This document shows, piece by piece, positions 23,062-30,789 of a stretch of DNA of 47,579 nt. Every line of letters starts with the position of its first letter. Positions within the stretch are counted from its first letter, which is position 1. The translations under genes and the position numbers were made by a program. Below the pieces are notes generated by a model. That model had not been told where the DNA came from. It did not search any database and saw only the letters and a list, made by a program, of their open reading frames with translations. The stretch is from Patescibacteria group bacterium. Its GTDB lineage: Bacteria; Patescibacteriota; Minisyncoccia; Phycocordibacterales; Phycocordibacteraceae. Location: positions 1 to 47,579 of the forward strand of contig JAGWYL010000004.1 of the NCBI GenBank assembly GCA_018969385.1, in the 5' to 3' direction.

Positions 23062-24169
23062 AGAAGTGCACGGTCCGGACGGCGCGCGCATGCCGCGCAT
23101 CATCGCCACCGGCCTTGCCGAGTCGAAAGGGTTGCGGCACGGCTACGTCGTGAACCGCACGGACGTCGCGGAAAGCATCATCGCCGCGAAGCGCGAAGCG
23201 GAGCGCGGCGCGGGATTCCCCGTGAAGAGCGCCTTTCTCGCTATCGGCGGCGCATCGCTCGACGAGCTGCGCGCCACGGGCGAAACGGTCATCGCGCGCG
23301 CGGACCAGGAAGTCACGGATATGGACCTCGCCGCCACGGAGAACGCCGCGCGGGAGACCATCGCGCCCGCGCTCATCAACCGCATCGTGCTCCACGTCAT
23401 CCCCGTCGCCTACCGCCTCGACGGCGCGCCCGTCCTCGGCGGGACGCCGCGCGGCATGAAGGGGACCCGCCTTTCCGTAGACTACGTATTCGTCACCGCC
23501 CTCTCCCAGCACGTCGAGGCGCTCGTCGGCGCGGTCGAGGACGCGGATATCGAGGTCGTCGACAAGATGGCTTCCCCGCTCGCGGGCTCGAACGTCCTCC
23601 TCACGAAGGACCAGAAGATGAAGGGCTGCGTGCTCGCGAATATCGGCGCGGAGACCGTTTCCATCGTCGTGTTCGATTACGGCATACCGCTCTCCGTGAA
23701 GATGTTCTCCATCGGCTCGACGAGCATCACGGACGACATCGCGCTCGGTTTGCGCATCCCGCTTGACGAAGCGGAGCGTCTCAAGCTCGGCAAGCTCGGC
23801 GGCGCCATGTATCCGCGCAAGAAGATAGAGGAAATCATCGCGGCGCGGCTTTCCGCGATGTTCGACCTCATCGACAAGCACCTCAAGGTCATCGGCAGGC
23901 GCGGTCTCCTGCCCGCGGGCATCGCCCTTTCGGGCGGCGGCGCGGGCGCGGGCTCCATAAGCGACATCGCGCGGCATTCGCTCGCGCTTCCCGCGCGCAT
24001 CGCCGAGCTCCGGCTCCCGCCCGATACCAAGCTGCGCGACTCGACCTGGGCGGTCGCCTACGGCCTCACCCTCTGGGGCCTCACCGGCGAGACGGACATC
24101 GAACGCAAGGGCGCATTCGCTTCCCTCGGCCATACCCTGCGCCGTTTCGTGCGCCAATTCCTTCCCTGA
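22997..24169 (+). CDS. ftsA: cell division protein FtsA
   Basis: 390 aa, actin-like ATPase that tethers FtsZ to the membrane. Phosphate 1 motif ATGIDIGTHQVKIVV (7-21), phosphate 2 motif CVLANIGAETVSIVVFDYG, and adenosine loop IALSGGGAGAGSI. The SHS2/1C-type insert covers about 85-160. The C-terminal end GHTLRRFVRQFLP is a basic amphipathic helix, the usual membrane-targeting element. It overlaps ybeY by 65 bp and precedes ftsZ by 130 bp. Together these show FtsZ-ring division, as in most walled bacteria. Confidence 0.93.
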   Translation: MARRIATGIDIGTHQVKIVVTEEVHGPDGARMPRIIATGLAESKGLRHGYVVNRTDVAESIIAAKREAERGAGFPVKSAFLAIGGASLDELRATGETVIARADQEVTDMDLAATENAARETIAPALINRIVLHVIPVAYRLDGAPVLGGTPRGMKGTRLSVDYVFVTALSQHVEALVGAVEDADIEVVDKMASPLAGSNVLLTKDQKMKGCVLANIGAETVSIVVFDYGIPLSVKMFSIGSTSITDDIALGLRIPLDEAERLKLGKLGGAMYPRKKIEEIIAARLSAMFDLIDKHLKVIGRRGLLPAGIALSGGGAGAGSISDIARHSLALPARIAELRLPPDTKLRDSTWAVAYGLTLWGLTGETDIERKGAFASLGHTLRRFVRQFLP

Positions 24170-24263
24170 AGGGGCAGGAAGCCAGATTTCCGCTCCGGTC
24201 TTGCCTCTTGACGAGGACACGGAAGACTGGTGCGTCAATATTCCCCCCACCCTTGCCTTTTGC

Positions 24264-24269
24264 TATCAT
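24264..24269 (+). promoter_or_regulatory. possible -10 for ftsZ
   Basis: TATCAT preceded by TTTTGC, 30 bases before ATG 24300. No Shine-Dalgarno site lies between. Confidence 0.4.
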
Positions 24270-24299
24270 GCCTGGACTAATTTCAAGGCCACATCCCAT

Positions 24300-25520
24300 A
24301 TGTCCAAAAGAATCCAACCCGAGATAGAGACGTTCGCCCGCATCCGGGTCGTCGGCGTCGGTGGCTCCGGAGGCAACGCGATCAATCACATGATCAATTC
24401 GAAGGTGCGCGGCGTCGAATTCCTCGCCATCAACACGGACGCGCAGGACCTGCACCGCTCGCTCGCGAAACGGAAGATTCACATCGGGAAGAACCTCACG
24501 CGCGGACTCGGTGCCGGGATGAATCCGGACTTGGGACGGCGTGCGGGCGAAGAGACGCGCCAGGAAATCCAGGAAGCGCTCCAGGGTTCGGACATGGTGT
24601 TCATCACCTGCGGCATGGGCGGCGGCACGGGTACGGGCGCATCCGCCATCGTCGCGAAGATCGCGAAGGAGCTCGGCGCGCTCACCGTCGCCGTCGTCAC
24701 GAAGCCGTTCGGCTTCGAGGGCGCGCAGCGCGCGAAGATAGCGGACCACGGGCTCGCGGAACTCAAGAAGGAAGTGGACGCGTTCATCATCATCCCGAAC
24801 GACAAGCTCTTGACCGCGGTCGATGCGCAGACCTCCGCGAAGAGCGCCTTCGCCATGTGCGACGAGATACTGCGCCAGGCCGTCGAGGGCGTCTCGGACG
24901 TCATCGTGACCCCGGGCGAGATAAACACGGACTTTAACGACATCAAGGCCATCATGGAGGGCGCAGGTCCCGCGCTCATGGGCATCGGCGTCGCGGAGGG
25001 CGACAACCGCGCGAAGGAAGCGGCGCAGCACGCCATCAATTCCCCGCTCTTGGACATCTCCATCTCGGGAGCGAAGGGCGTCCTCTTCGTCGTGGCCGGT
25101 TCGGACGACCTCGGCATCCTCGAGATACAGGAAGCGGCGAGCATCATCAAGGAAGCCGTCGACAAGGACGCGAAGGTCATCTTCGGCATCATGAAGGACG
25201 AGAAGCTCAAGAAGGGACAGGTGCGCCTCATCGTCATCGCCACCGGGTTCCCGGACCACGCGTCCGGCGGCGTCCTCGTGAACGAACGTTCGCTCTTCTC
25301 CATGGCGCCCAAGGAGCAGATCGAAGAGAAGGGGAAGATATTCAATACGCTCATCCCGAAGCGCGAGGAAGCGGCGGCGGAAGAGAAACCCGTCGAGCCG
25401 GCTCCGGAACCGGTGACCGTACCCGAAGACAAGCCGCAGGAATCCGCGGGGAAGGACGCGGACGAAGAGACGGAGAATTGGGGCGCTATCCCTTCGTTCC
25501 TCCGCCGCAACAAGAAGTAG
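24300..25520 (+). CDS. ftsZ: cell division GTPase FtsZ
   Basis: 406 aa from ATG 24300, with no Shine-Dalgarno site. The N-terminal Rossmann motif is VVGVGGSGGNAINHM and the tubulin signature GMGGGTGTG (105-113). The T7 synergy loop region reads VTPGEINTDFNDIKAIM. A Pro/Glu-rich linker spans about 350-390. The C-terminal peptide ENWGAIPSFLRRNKK is the conserved tail that binds FtsA, matching the adjacent ftsA. Extension to 24201 is possible but adds an atypical N-terminus. Confidence 0.96.
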   Translation: MSKRIQPEIETFARIRVVGVGGSGGNAINHMINSKVRGVEFLAINTDAQDLHRSLAKRKIHIGKNLTRGLGAGMNPDLGRRAGEETRQEIQEALQGSDMVFITCGMGGGTGTGASAIVAKIAKELGALTVAVVTKPFGFEGAQRAKIADHGLAELKKEVDAFIIIPNDKLLTAVDAQTSAKSAFAMCDEILRQAVEGVSDVIVTPGEINTDFNDIKAIMEGAGPALMGIGVAEGDNRAKEAAQHAINSPLLDISISGAKGVLFVVAGSDDLGILEIQEAASIIKEAVDKDAKVIFGIMKDEKLKKGQVRLIVIATGFPDHASGGVLVNERSLFSMAPKEQIEEKGKIFNTLIPKREEAAAEEKPVEPAPEPVTVPEDKPQESAGKDADEETENWGAIPSFLRRNKK

Positions 25521-25529
25521 GCTCCGCTC

Positions 25530-25668
25530 GGGTTACAGAACGGAGCCGCGTCGACCCCTCCAGCGAGGGGTCGCGCTCTACCTCGCCCTCGCAAATTCCG
25601 GCGCAGCTGCCCTACGGCGCCGGAATTACCATGCTGCTTCGGGCTGCGGACGCTCCGTTTTGCAACCC
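25530..25668. repeat. 139-nt composite inverted repeat between ftsZ and trxB
   Basis: Outer 17-bp arms (25530-25546 and 25652-25668, 15 of 17 complementary; left GGGTTACAGAACGGAGC) enclose two hairpins: GACCCCTC/GAGGGGTC (about 25553-25572) and AATTCCGGCGC/GCGCCGGAATT (25594-25627). Bases 25541-25547 (CGGAGCC) can also pair with GGCTCCG at 25520-25526, giving mutually exclusive folds. A third small hairpin, GACAAATG/CATTTGTC, follows at about 25682-25704. Confidence 0.6.
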
Positions 25669-25699
25669 TCGCTCCGCTTCTGACAAATGCTATGCACAT

Positions 25700-25728
25700 T
25701 TGTCTCTCACTTCGCTTGGCAGTAAGCT
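25700..25728 (+). promoter_or_regulatory. trxB promoter, leaderless
   Basis: TTGTCT (25700-25705), a 17-bp spacer, TAAGCT (25723-25728), then 6 bases to ATG 25735. Confidence 0.45.
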
Positions 25729-25734
25729 GTATTC

Positions 25735-26658
25735 ATGAACGACCTCATCATCATCGGCGGCGGGCCCGCCGGAGTTTCCGCAGCCGTATACGCCGCGCGC
25801 AAGCATCTTTCCACCGTCCTCATATCGGAGGATATCGGCGGTCAGAGCATCGTCTCGGAAGGCATCGAGAACTGGATCGGCTGGCCGAAGATATCCGGTT
25901 CCGAACTCGCCAAAGCGCTTCGCGAGCACATAGAAGCGCTCAAGGCGGAGCATGTCGACCTCGTCCTTAGCGACCGCGCCGCGGCGCTTTCGAAGGAAGG
26001 CGAGCGCTTCGTCGTGAAGACGAAGAACGGGAAGGAATTCGCCGCGCGCGCGGTGCTCATCGCCACGGGCGCGAGCCGCCGGAAGCTCGACATCCCCGGC
26101 GCGGACAAGTTCGAGAACAAAGGCGTCACGTACTGCGCGAGCTGCGACGGCCCCTTGTTCGCGGGCATGGACGTGGCCGTCGTCGGCGGCGGTAATGCGG
26201 GATTCGAAACCGCGCTCCAGCTGCTTGCCTACTGTAAGTCCGTGACGCTCTTCCACCGCCACCGCGAATTCAAGGCCGACCCCGTCACGGTGGAGAAGGC
26301 GCTCGCCCACCCGAACATGAAGGTCATGACGCACGCCGAGCCGACGGAAATCCTGGGCGAGCAGTTCGTCACGGGCATGCGGTACCTCGACAAGGACGCG
26401 AACGAGACGAAGGAAATCAAGGTCGCGGGCATCTTCGCGGAAATCGGCGTGCTGCCGAATACGGAATTCGCGGGCGGCCTGCTCGAGCTCGATGCCGTGG
26501 GACGCATCAAGGTGGACGCGCGCAATCAGCGCGCGAACGTGGACGGCATTTGGGCCGCCGGCGATTGCACCGACGAGCTCTATCACCAGAACAACATCGC
26601 CGCCGGCGATGGCGTGAAGGCGCTTGAGGATATCTACCTCTGGCTTAAGACGCGGTAG
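25735..26658 (+). CDS. trxB: thioredoxin-disulfide reductase
   Basis: 307 aa, normal length. It uses NADPH and FAD to reduce thioredoxin. The FAD motif is IIIGGGPAGVSAAVYA (5-20). The redox-active pair is C134-A-S-C137 in VTYCASCDGPLF. The NADPH motif is VAVVGGGNAGFETA, followed by the basic FHRHREFKAD. The C-terminal FAD contact is DGIWAAGDCTDELYHQNNIAAGDG. It is preceded by a large palindromic element and a weak promoter, and followed 5 bp later by the histidine phosphatase gene, probably co-transcribed. Confidence 0.93.
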   Translation: MNDLIIIGGGPAGVSAAVYAARKHLSTVLISEDIGGQSIVSEGIENWIGWPKISGSELAKALREHIEALKAEHVDLVLSDRAAALSKEGERFVVKTKNGKEFAARAVLIATGASRRKLDIPGADKFENKGVTYCASCDGPLFAGMDVAVVGGGNAGFETALQLLAYCKSVTLFHRHREFKADPVTVEKALAHPNMKVMTHAEPTEILGEQFVTGMRYLDKDANETKEIKVAGIFAEIGVLPNTEFAGGLLELDAVGRIKVDARNQRANVDGIWAAGDCTDELYHQNNIAAGDGVKALEDIYLWLKTR

Positions 26659-26663
26659 TAGCC

Positions 26664-27239
26664 ATGCGGAACCGTTACGTACTGGTGCGTCACGGCGAAA
26701 GCAAGGCGAACGTAGAGGGCATAATCATAAGCGACCCGGTCGTTGGTCTTCAGGAAGCATACGGATTATCGTCTCACGGCAAACGTCAGGTACTTGAAGC
26801 GTCACATGCTGCAGCCACCGCGGGACTCGTAGACGCTGAAGCGCTCATACATACCTCGCCCTTCTCGCGAACGAAAGAGACGGCGGAAATCGCACGGGAA
26901 GCTGTCGGGGCGGCACCGGTTATAGAGGACGAGCGGCTACGCGAGCGATGGTTCGGCGTATGGGAGAGAACCTCGAATGCGAATTACTCGCGTGTGTGGC
27001 GCGATGATGAATCGGATATACGCCACACGAACGGGTTGGTCGAGAGTGTTGCGGCTGTCGCGGAACGCATACTGGCTCTCGTGGAAGAACTGGATGAAAA
27101 ACATCACGGCAAGACGCTCGTGCTCGTATCCCACGGCGACCCGCTCGATATTCTCCGGGCTACGTTACGGAACGACGCAGCGGACCACTGCGCTTTCCAG
27201 ATGAAGACTGCGGAATTCCGCGTGCTAGATAACGCATAA
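26664..27239 (+). CDS. histidine phosphatase family protein (phosphoglycerate mutase-like)
   Basis: 191 aa. The RHG motif is VLVRHGESKANVEG (catalytic H10), the second arginine is in TSPFSRTKETAEIA, the acid region is DERLRERWFGVWE, and the C-terminal histidine is in VLVSHGDPLDIL. This is the branch containing phosphoglycerate mutases and broad phosphatases; the substrate cannot be told from sequence. Codon use is less GC-rich than in trxB just upstream, suggesting acquisition. It ends 55 bp from the convergent prs gene. Confidence 0.85.
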   Translation: MRNRYVLVRHGESKANVEGIIISDPVVGLQEAYGLSSHGKRQVLEASHAAATAGLVDAEALIHTSPFSRTKETAEIAREAVGAAPVIEDERLRERWFGVWERTSNANYSRVWRDDESDIRHTNGLVESVAAVAERILALVEELDEKHHGKTLVLVSHGDPLDILRATLRNDAADHCAFQMKTAEFRVLDNA

Positions 27240-27293
27240 GCGGCCTCTCCATGAACGATTTCATCATGGCCGCGAAGATTGACGAACTCAGAT

Positions 27294-28259
27294 CTAAGGA
27301 ATCAACGCGGTAAGCGAGTCCCCTTTGTGTGTGCGCATGACGGCGTCGGCCAGAAGATCCGCGACGGTGAGGACGGTGAGCTTCGAGGACGCCGTAAGCT
27401 CCTCCGGAGAGTGCGCGACGCTGTCGGTGACGACGACGCGGCTGATGCCGCTTGTCTCGAACTTCTGGAGCGCGTTCTTCGAGAAGAGGCCGTGCGTGGC
27501 GAACGCCCAGACGTCGGCGGCGCCTTCGCGCAGCGCCGCTTCCGCATCCGCTATCATGGTGCCGCCCGTGTCTATCATGTCGTCCACGAGGACCACGACC
27601 TTTCCCTTCACGTCTCCGACAATCTTTATGGAATCCTTCTTCACTTCGCCCGGCGCGCTCCGGCTCTTCGAGAAGAAGACGAAATCGCGCTGACCGAGGA
27701 GCTGCGCATACTTTTCCGTGCGCGGGCCTCCGCCCTTGTCCGGCGAGGCGACGACGAAATCCGCGCCGCGAAGTTCACCCAAGAGGAACGGCACCGCGAC
27801 GGCGGAGCCGTAGAGATGGTCGAAGACGCCGTCTTCGATGCAGGCCAGGGTCTGCTCGGCGTGCACGTCGAGCATGAGGAATCGGTCCGGCTGCGCTATC
27901 TCGAGCATCTTGAAAGCGAGCTGCGCGCCGATGGGTTTCCTCGGCGCATCTTTCCGGTCCGAACGTCCGTAGCCCATGTAGGGAATCACGTACGTCACGC
28001 GTCCGGCGGAAGACACGCGCGCCGCTTCCGCGAGGTGTATGGCCTCCATGAGATTGTCGGCGGGCGCGTACGTAGGCGCGATGATGAAAACGTCGTGGTC
28101 GCGGACATTCTCGAGTATCTGTACGTCCACTTCCCCGTCGTTGAATCTTCCGACATGCGCTTTCCCGAGCTCGATGCCGAGCTTCGCGCATATCTTCTCC
28201 GCAAGCGGCTTCCCTTCCGTGGTGGTGAATACCTGCAGCACCGTATCTCCGTTTGACAT
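27294..28259 (-). CDS. prs: ribose-phosphate pyrophosphokinase
   Basis: 321 aa. It makes PRPP from ribose 5-phosphate and ATP for nucleotide synthesis. Diagnostic parts: GRFNDGEVDVQI, YMGYGRSDRKDAPRKPI (ATP-side flexible loop), LDVHAEQTLACI with the metal-binding His, VVASPDKGG, and the PRPP-binding VVVLVDDMIDTGGTMI. The length matches the bacterial class I enzyme. A TAGGATA-type -10 may lie about 45 bases upstream, where the leader continues into hairpins at 28329-28360. Confidence 0.95.
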   Translation of the reverse strand: MSNGDTVLQVFTTTEGKPLAEKICAKLGIELGKAHVGRFNDGEVDVQILENVRDHDVFIIAPTYAPADNLMEAIHLAEAARVSSAGRVTYVIPYMGYGRSDRKDAPRKPIGAQLAFKMLEIAQPDRFLMLDVHAEQTLACIEDGVFDHLYGSAVAVPFLLGELRGADFVVASPDKGGGPRTEKYAQLLGQRDFVFFSKSRSAPGEVKKDSIKIVGDVKGKVVVLVDDMIDTGGTMIADAEAALREGAADVWAFATHGLFSKNALQKFETSGISRVVVTDSVAHSPEELTASSKLTVLTVADLLADAVMRTHKGDSLTALIP

Positions 28260-28328
28260 GGACGTTCGTTTCGTATGAGAAATCGGGTAAGTGCCCCTAT
28301 CCTACCACGGTGGAGAGGCCGTATGCGG

Positions 28329-28360
28329 AACGCGCCCCACGATGAATCGTGGGGCGCGTT
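28329..28360. repeat. 15-bp perfect hairpin upstream of prs
   Basis: AACGCGCCCCACGAT (28329-28343) and ATCGTGGGGCGCGTT (28346-28360) with a 2-base centre. No T-run on either strand. Confidence 0.55.
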
Positions 28361-28397
28361 TAGGAGAACGGAGGGGCTCGCTGTCGCGAGCCCGCTT

Positions 28398-28501
28398 GAG
28401 GCGGCTTACTACCAAGCGAGCCGAGTCACGAAGGCATGTCTGCATGCATTCGTGCGAGGCGAGCGCCGGGAGCAAGCCCGGAGGGCTTATGCAGCCGCCT
28501 C
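28398..28501. repeat. 104-nt nested inverted repeat
   Basis: Outer arms GAGGCGGCT (28398-28406) and AGCCGCCTC (28493-28501) enclose a hairpin CACGAA-GCATG / CATGC-TTCGTG (about 28427-28454). A further GGCTCGC/GCGAGCC hairpin lies at about 28377-28393. It is the same layout as the elements at 22118 and 25530. Confidence 0.5.
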
Positions 28502-28558
28502 GCCTTCCGTCGTCGTGCCTTCCGTCGGCTCAGCCGGGGTCGTCGTCTCGTCGATCAT
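28487..28558 (-). CDS. possible 23-aa acidic peptide
   Basis: ATG 28558 to TAA 28487, low-complexity and acidic (DETTTPAEPTEGTTTEGEA). No Shine-Dalgarno site. It is upstream of prs after a fold-rich leader (GGAGGGTCTTCTTTTGTAC pairs imperfectly with the sequence that follows). Its 3' end overlaps an inverted-repeat arm, so it may not be a gene. Confidence 0.25.
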   Translation of the reverse strand: MIDETTTPAEPTEGTTTEGEAAA

Positions 28559-28691
28559 GTTGAATCGGAGAGTCAGTCTTCTTTCGTACCAAGTACAAAA
28601 GAAGACCCTCCAGGATTAGCGGGCAAAGGTGTTTCGACCTTGGGACCAGCTTAGCGCGGATAGAGCAAGAAATCAAGGGTTCGGGAGGAAG

Positions 28692-28739
28692 CCTGTGCAT
28701 GAAAATAGCGCGTATCTACGCGCTATTTTCATGCACAGG
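28692..28739 (-). terminator. perfect 23-bp hairpin after the aldolase gene
   Basis: Arms 28692-28714 and 28717-28739 (inner part TAGCGCGTA/TACGCGCTA) with a 2-base loop, 8 bases after the fba stop. There is no T-run after it on the minus strand (CTTCCTCCC). It is exceptionally long for a terminator. The gap to the small ORF (28559-28691) is otherwise empty. Confidence 0.55.
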
Positions 28740-28747
28740 TTTGAGTT

Positions 28748-29767
28748 CTACGCTTTCGCCTCCGCCTCCTTCGTGTAGCGCCCGAGCGCTGCGAGCCTAT
28801 TCATCTTCGCGCGGTGCAGGAACGCGGCCTGCGCCGCCGGAACGTTTTCCGGCATTCCACGCCAAGCCTCGAGCGCGCCCTTCTGGAGCGCGCGGCCGTA
28901 TGAGAAAGAAAGCTTCCACGGCAGCGGACCCCGCGCATGCATGGCCGCAAGGTTCTCCGTGGCCTCAAGCTCGCTCTGTCCGCCGGAAAGGAACATCTGT
29001 CCCGGAAGTCCGGGCGGCAGCACCTTCGTAAAGACGCGGAGCGTCGCCTCCGCGACCTCTTCGGGCGTCTTCGTTTCGCCGCTTTCCTTGCCCGGCACCA
29101 TCATGTTCGTCTTCAGTATCATCCCTTCGATGAGGACATCCGCGGCTCGAAGCGCCGCGAACACGTGCGTGAGATTGCGCTCGGAGACCGCCTCGCACTC
29201 CGCCTGGCCGTTACTCCAGTCCATGAGCACTTCCGGCTCGACGATCGGCACGATGCCGTTTTCCTGACAGATTTTCGCGTACGCGGCGAGCCGCCGCGCG
29301 TTCTCCGTGAGGTTCGCGTCCGTCGGTATGCCCTCCCCGATGGTGATGACCGCGCGCCACTTCGCGAACTTCGCGCCGAGCTCCGCGTATTCCGGCATGC
29401 GAGAGGAAAGGCTTTCGAGTCCCTTCGTGACTTTCTCTTCAGGCGAGCCGTCCATCGGCTCCGTGCCCTCGTCCACCTTGATGCCGGGAAGAACGTCCGC
29501 GGACTCAAGGAGCGAAACGAACGAGGCGCCCGTGGACGCGGTGTCGCGGAACGTCTCGTCGTACATGATGACGCCGGAAATCCCCTCCGCGATGTCCGGC
29601 GCCGTGAAGAGGAGCTCTCGGTACGCGCGCCGATTCTCGTGCGTATTCTCCACGCCCACCGCTTCGAAGCGCTTGCCGATAGTGCCGTTGCTCTCGTCGG
29701 CGGCAAGGAGTCCCTTGCCGTTTGCGACCATCCGGTTCGCCGTCGCTTTCAATTGTTCGTCATGCAT
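28748..29767 (-). CDS. class I fructose-bisphosphate aldolase (eukaryote-type)
   Basis: 339 aa, Schiff-base aldolase cleaving fructose 1,6-bisphosphate in glycolysis. Matches: NGKGLLAADESNGTIGKRF near the N-terminus, VIMYDETFRDTASTG, KVDEGTEPMDGSPEEKVTKGLE, IVEPEVLMDW, the lysine of GMILKTNMMVPG (K219), and the phosphate-binding MFLSGGQSELEATENLAAM. It is shorter at the C-terminus than the animal enzyme and lacks its terminal Tyr. TATAGA lies 5 bases before the ATG, so it has an own near-leaderless promoter besides read-through from the IMPase-like gene 25 bp upstream. Confidence 0.93.
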   Translation of the reverse strand: MHDEQLKATANRMVANGKGLLAADESNGTIGKRFEAVGVENTHENRRAYRELLFTAPDIAEGISGVIMYDETFRDTASTGASFVSLLESADVLPGIKVDEGTEPMDGSPEEKVTKGLESLSSRMPEYAELGAKFAKWRAVITIGEGIPTDANLTENARRLAAYAKICQENGIVPIVEPEVLMDWSNGQAECEAVSERNLTHVFAALRAADVLIEGMILKTNMMVPGKESGETKTPEEVAEATLRVFTKVLPPGLPGQMFLSGGQSELEATENLAAMHARGPLPWKLSFSYGRALQKGALEAWRGMPENVPAAQAAFLHRAKMNRLAALGRYTKEAEAKA

Positions 29768-29772
29768 GTGTC

Positions 29773-29778
29773 TCTATA
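29773..29778 (-). promoter_or_regulatory. -10 before the aldolase gene
   Basis: TATAGA on the minus strand, 5 bases upstream of ATG 29767. Confidence 0.4.
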
Positions 29779-29792
29779 TTTAGTACTGAAAA

Positions 29793-30599
29793 TCACCCGC
29801 TCGCGCGCGGCGAAACCTTGTCCATTATCTCGATAAGCTGGTCGTGAATGAGGCCGTTACTGGCCAGAAAGCCTTCCATGTCCCTATCGTACCGTTCCGG
29901 AGTGCCGCCGAAGATGTCCGTCGCCTTGCCGCCCGCTTCCTCGACGAGGAGCGTGCCCGCGGTTATGTCATGCGCCGCGGTGCCGCCGAAGAACGCGGCG
30001 CTAAGCTCGCCTGCGGCGACGAGCGCCGCCATGAAGTGTATCGAGGTGCCGGCGAACACGTGCGCGCCGTATTCGTACAGTTCCTCCATCACGGGAAAGA
30101 ATTTCCGCACCGCGCGCATCTTGCCCATGCCTATCATCGTGTGCTTCAGGGTCGGATTCTCCGATACGCGCATCGGGTGGCCGTTGAGGCGAGCGCCCTT
30201 CCCTTTTTCCGCCGAGAACATGCGGTCCATGAACGGGTCGTAGACCACGCTTATGACCGGCTGGCCGTTACGGGTGAGCGCGAGCGCGAAGGTCGCCGTC
30301 GGTATGCCGTGAGAGAAATTATGCGTCCCGTCCACCGGGTCGCATATCCAGACGTATTCGCTCTCGCGGGAGAAGTGCTCGTTGTCCTCATCCTCTTCGG
30401 AGAGGATGCTGTGGCCGGGATACGCGTCCGCGAGCGCCTTAACGACGAACTCGTTGATGACCAGGTCCGTTTCCGTCACGGGCGTATTGTCCGACTTCCA
30501 CTCCTTCTTCATGTTGGCCGTGAAATTCTTCCTCATGACGACGCCCGCCCGTTTCGCCATGTCCTCGGCAAAATCAAGATATCCGGAATCCGCTTGCAT
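29793..30599 (-). CDS. inositol monophosphatase family protein
   Basis: 268 aa, Mg-dependent phosphatase of the IMPase/FBPase-like group. Metal-binding motifs: SILSEEDEDNEH (about 64-75), WICDPVDGTHNFSHGIPTATF (the DPxDGTxNF box) and the later GGTAAHDITAGTLLVEEAGG (the WDxxAG-type box, with A-H-D). These groups hydrolyse inositol-1-phosphate, PAP or fructose-1,6-bisphosphate. Placement just upstream of the aldolase gene makes an FBPase-like role plausible but unproven. TATACT lies 10 bases before the ATG, and GGAGG is between, so both initiation signals are present. Confidence 0.88.
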   Translation of the reverse strand: MQADSGYLDFAEDMAKRAGVVMRKNFTANMKKEWKSDNTPVTETDLVINEFVVKALADAYPGHSILSEEDEDNEHFSRESEYVWICDPVDGTHNFSHGIPTATFALALTRNGQPVISVVYDPFMDRMFSAEKGKGARLNGHPMRVSENPTLKHTMIGMGKMRAVRKFFPVMEELYEYGAHVFAGTSIHFMAALVAAGELSAAFFGGTAAHDITAGTLLVEEAGGKATDIFGGTPERYDRDMEGFLASNGLIHDQLIEIMDKVSPRASG

Positions 30600-30609
30600 G
30601 GTGCCCTCC

Positions 30610-30615
30610 AGTATA
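30610..30615 (-). promoter_or_regulatory. extended -10 of the IMPase-aldolase operon
   Basis: TATACT preceded by CTGG on the minus strand, 10 bases from ATG 30599. Confidence 0.55.
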
Positions 30616-30662
30616 CCAGGCCGTGCGGTGCCGCCACTCGTGAGAATATTTCCAAATCCTCG

Positions 30663-30731
30663 CCGACAGAACGGAAAAAGAGGGCGCTCGGGCCGCTAGG
30701 CCGATTCTACCCTCTTTTTCCGTTCTGTCGG
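30663..30731. repeat. perfect 22-bp inverted repeat with structured loop in a divergent promoter region
   Basis: Arms 30663-30684 and 30710-30731 (inner part AAAAAGAGGG/CCCTCTTTTT) are perfectly complementary. The 25-nt loop holds GGCCGCTAGGCC (30691-30702). It lies upstream of both divergent promoters, so it does not serve as a terminator for either neighbour. Confidence 0.75.
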
Positions 30732-30762
30732 TTCGTATTTCCGGTTTTGGCATGTGTTCTAG

Positions 30763-30768
30763 TACAAT
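30763..30768 (+). promoter_or_regulatory. -10 of the cysteine-synthase-like gene
   Basis: TACAAT within GTTCTAGTACAAT, the same 13-base string that precedes the pbpC start at 37158-37170; both have a TTTTGG/TTTTTGA stretch about 10 bases further up. Confidence 0.55.
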
Positions 30769-30789
30769 ACGCAAGGGTATCCGCATCCA

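Noticed and set aside
28275-28619. 114-codon plus-strand frame upstream of the aldolase end
   Set aside because: No initiation signal, runs through several inverted repeats, composition unlike the neighbouring genes.
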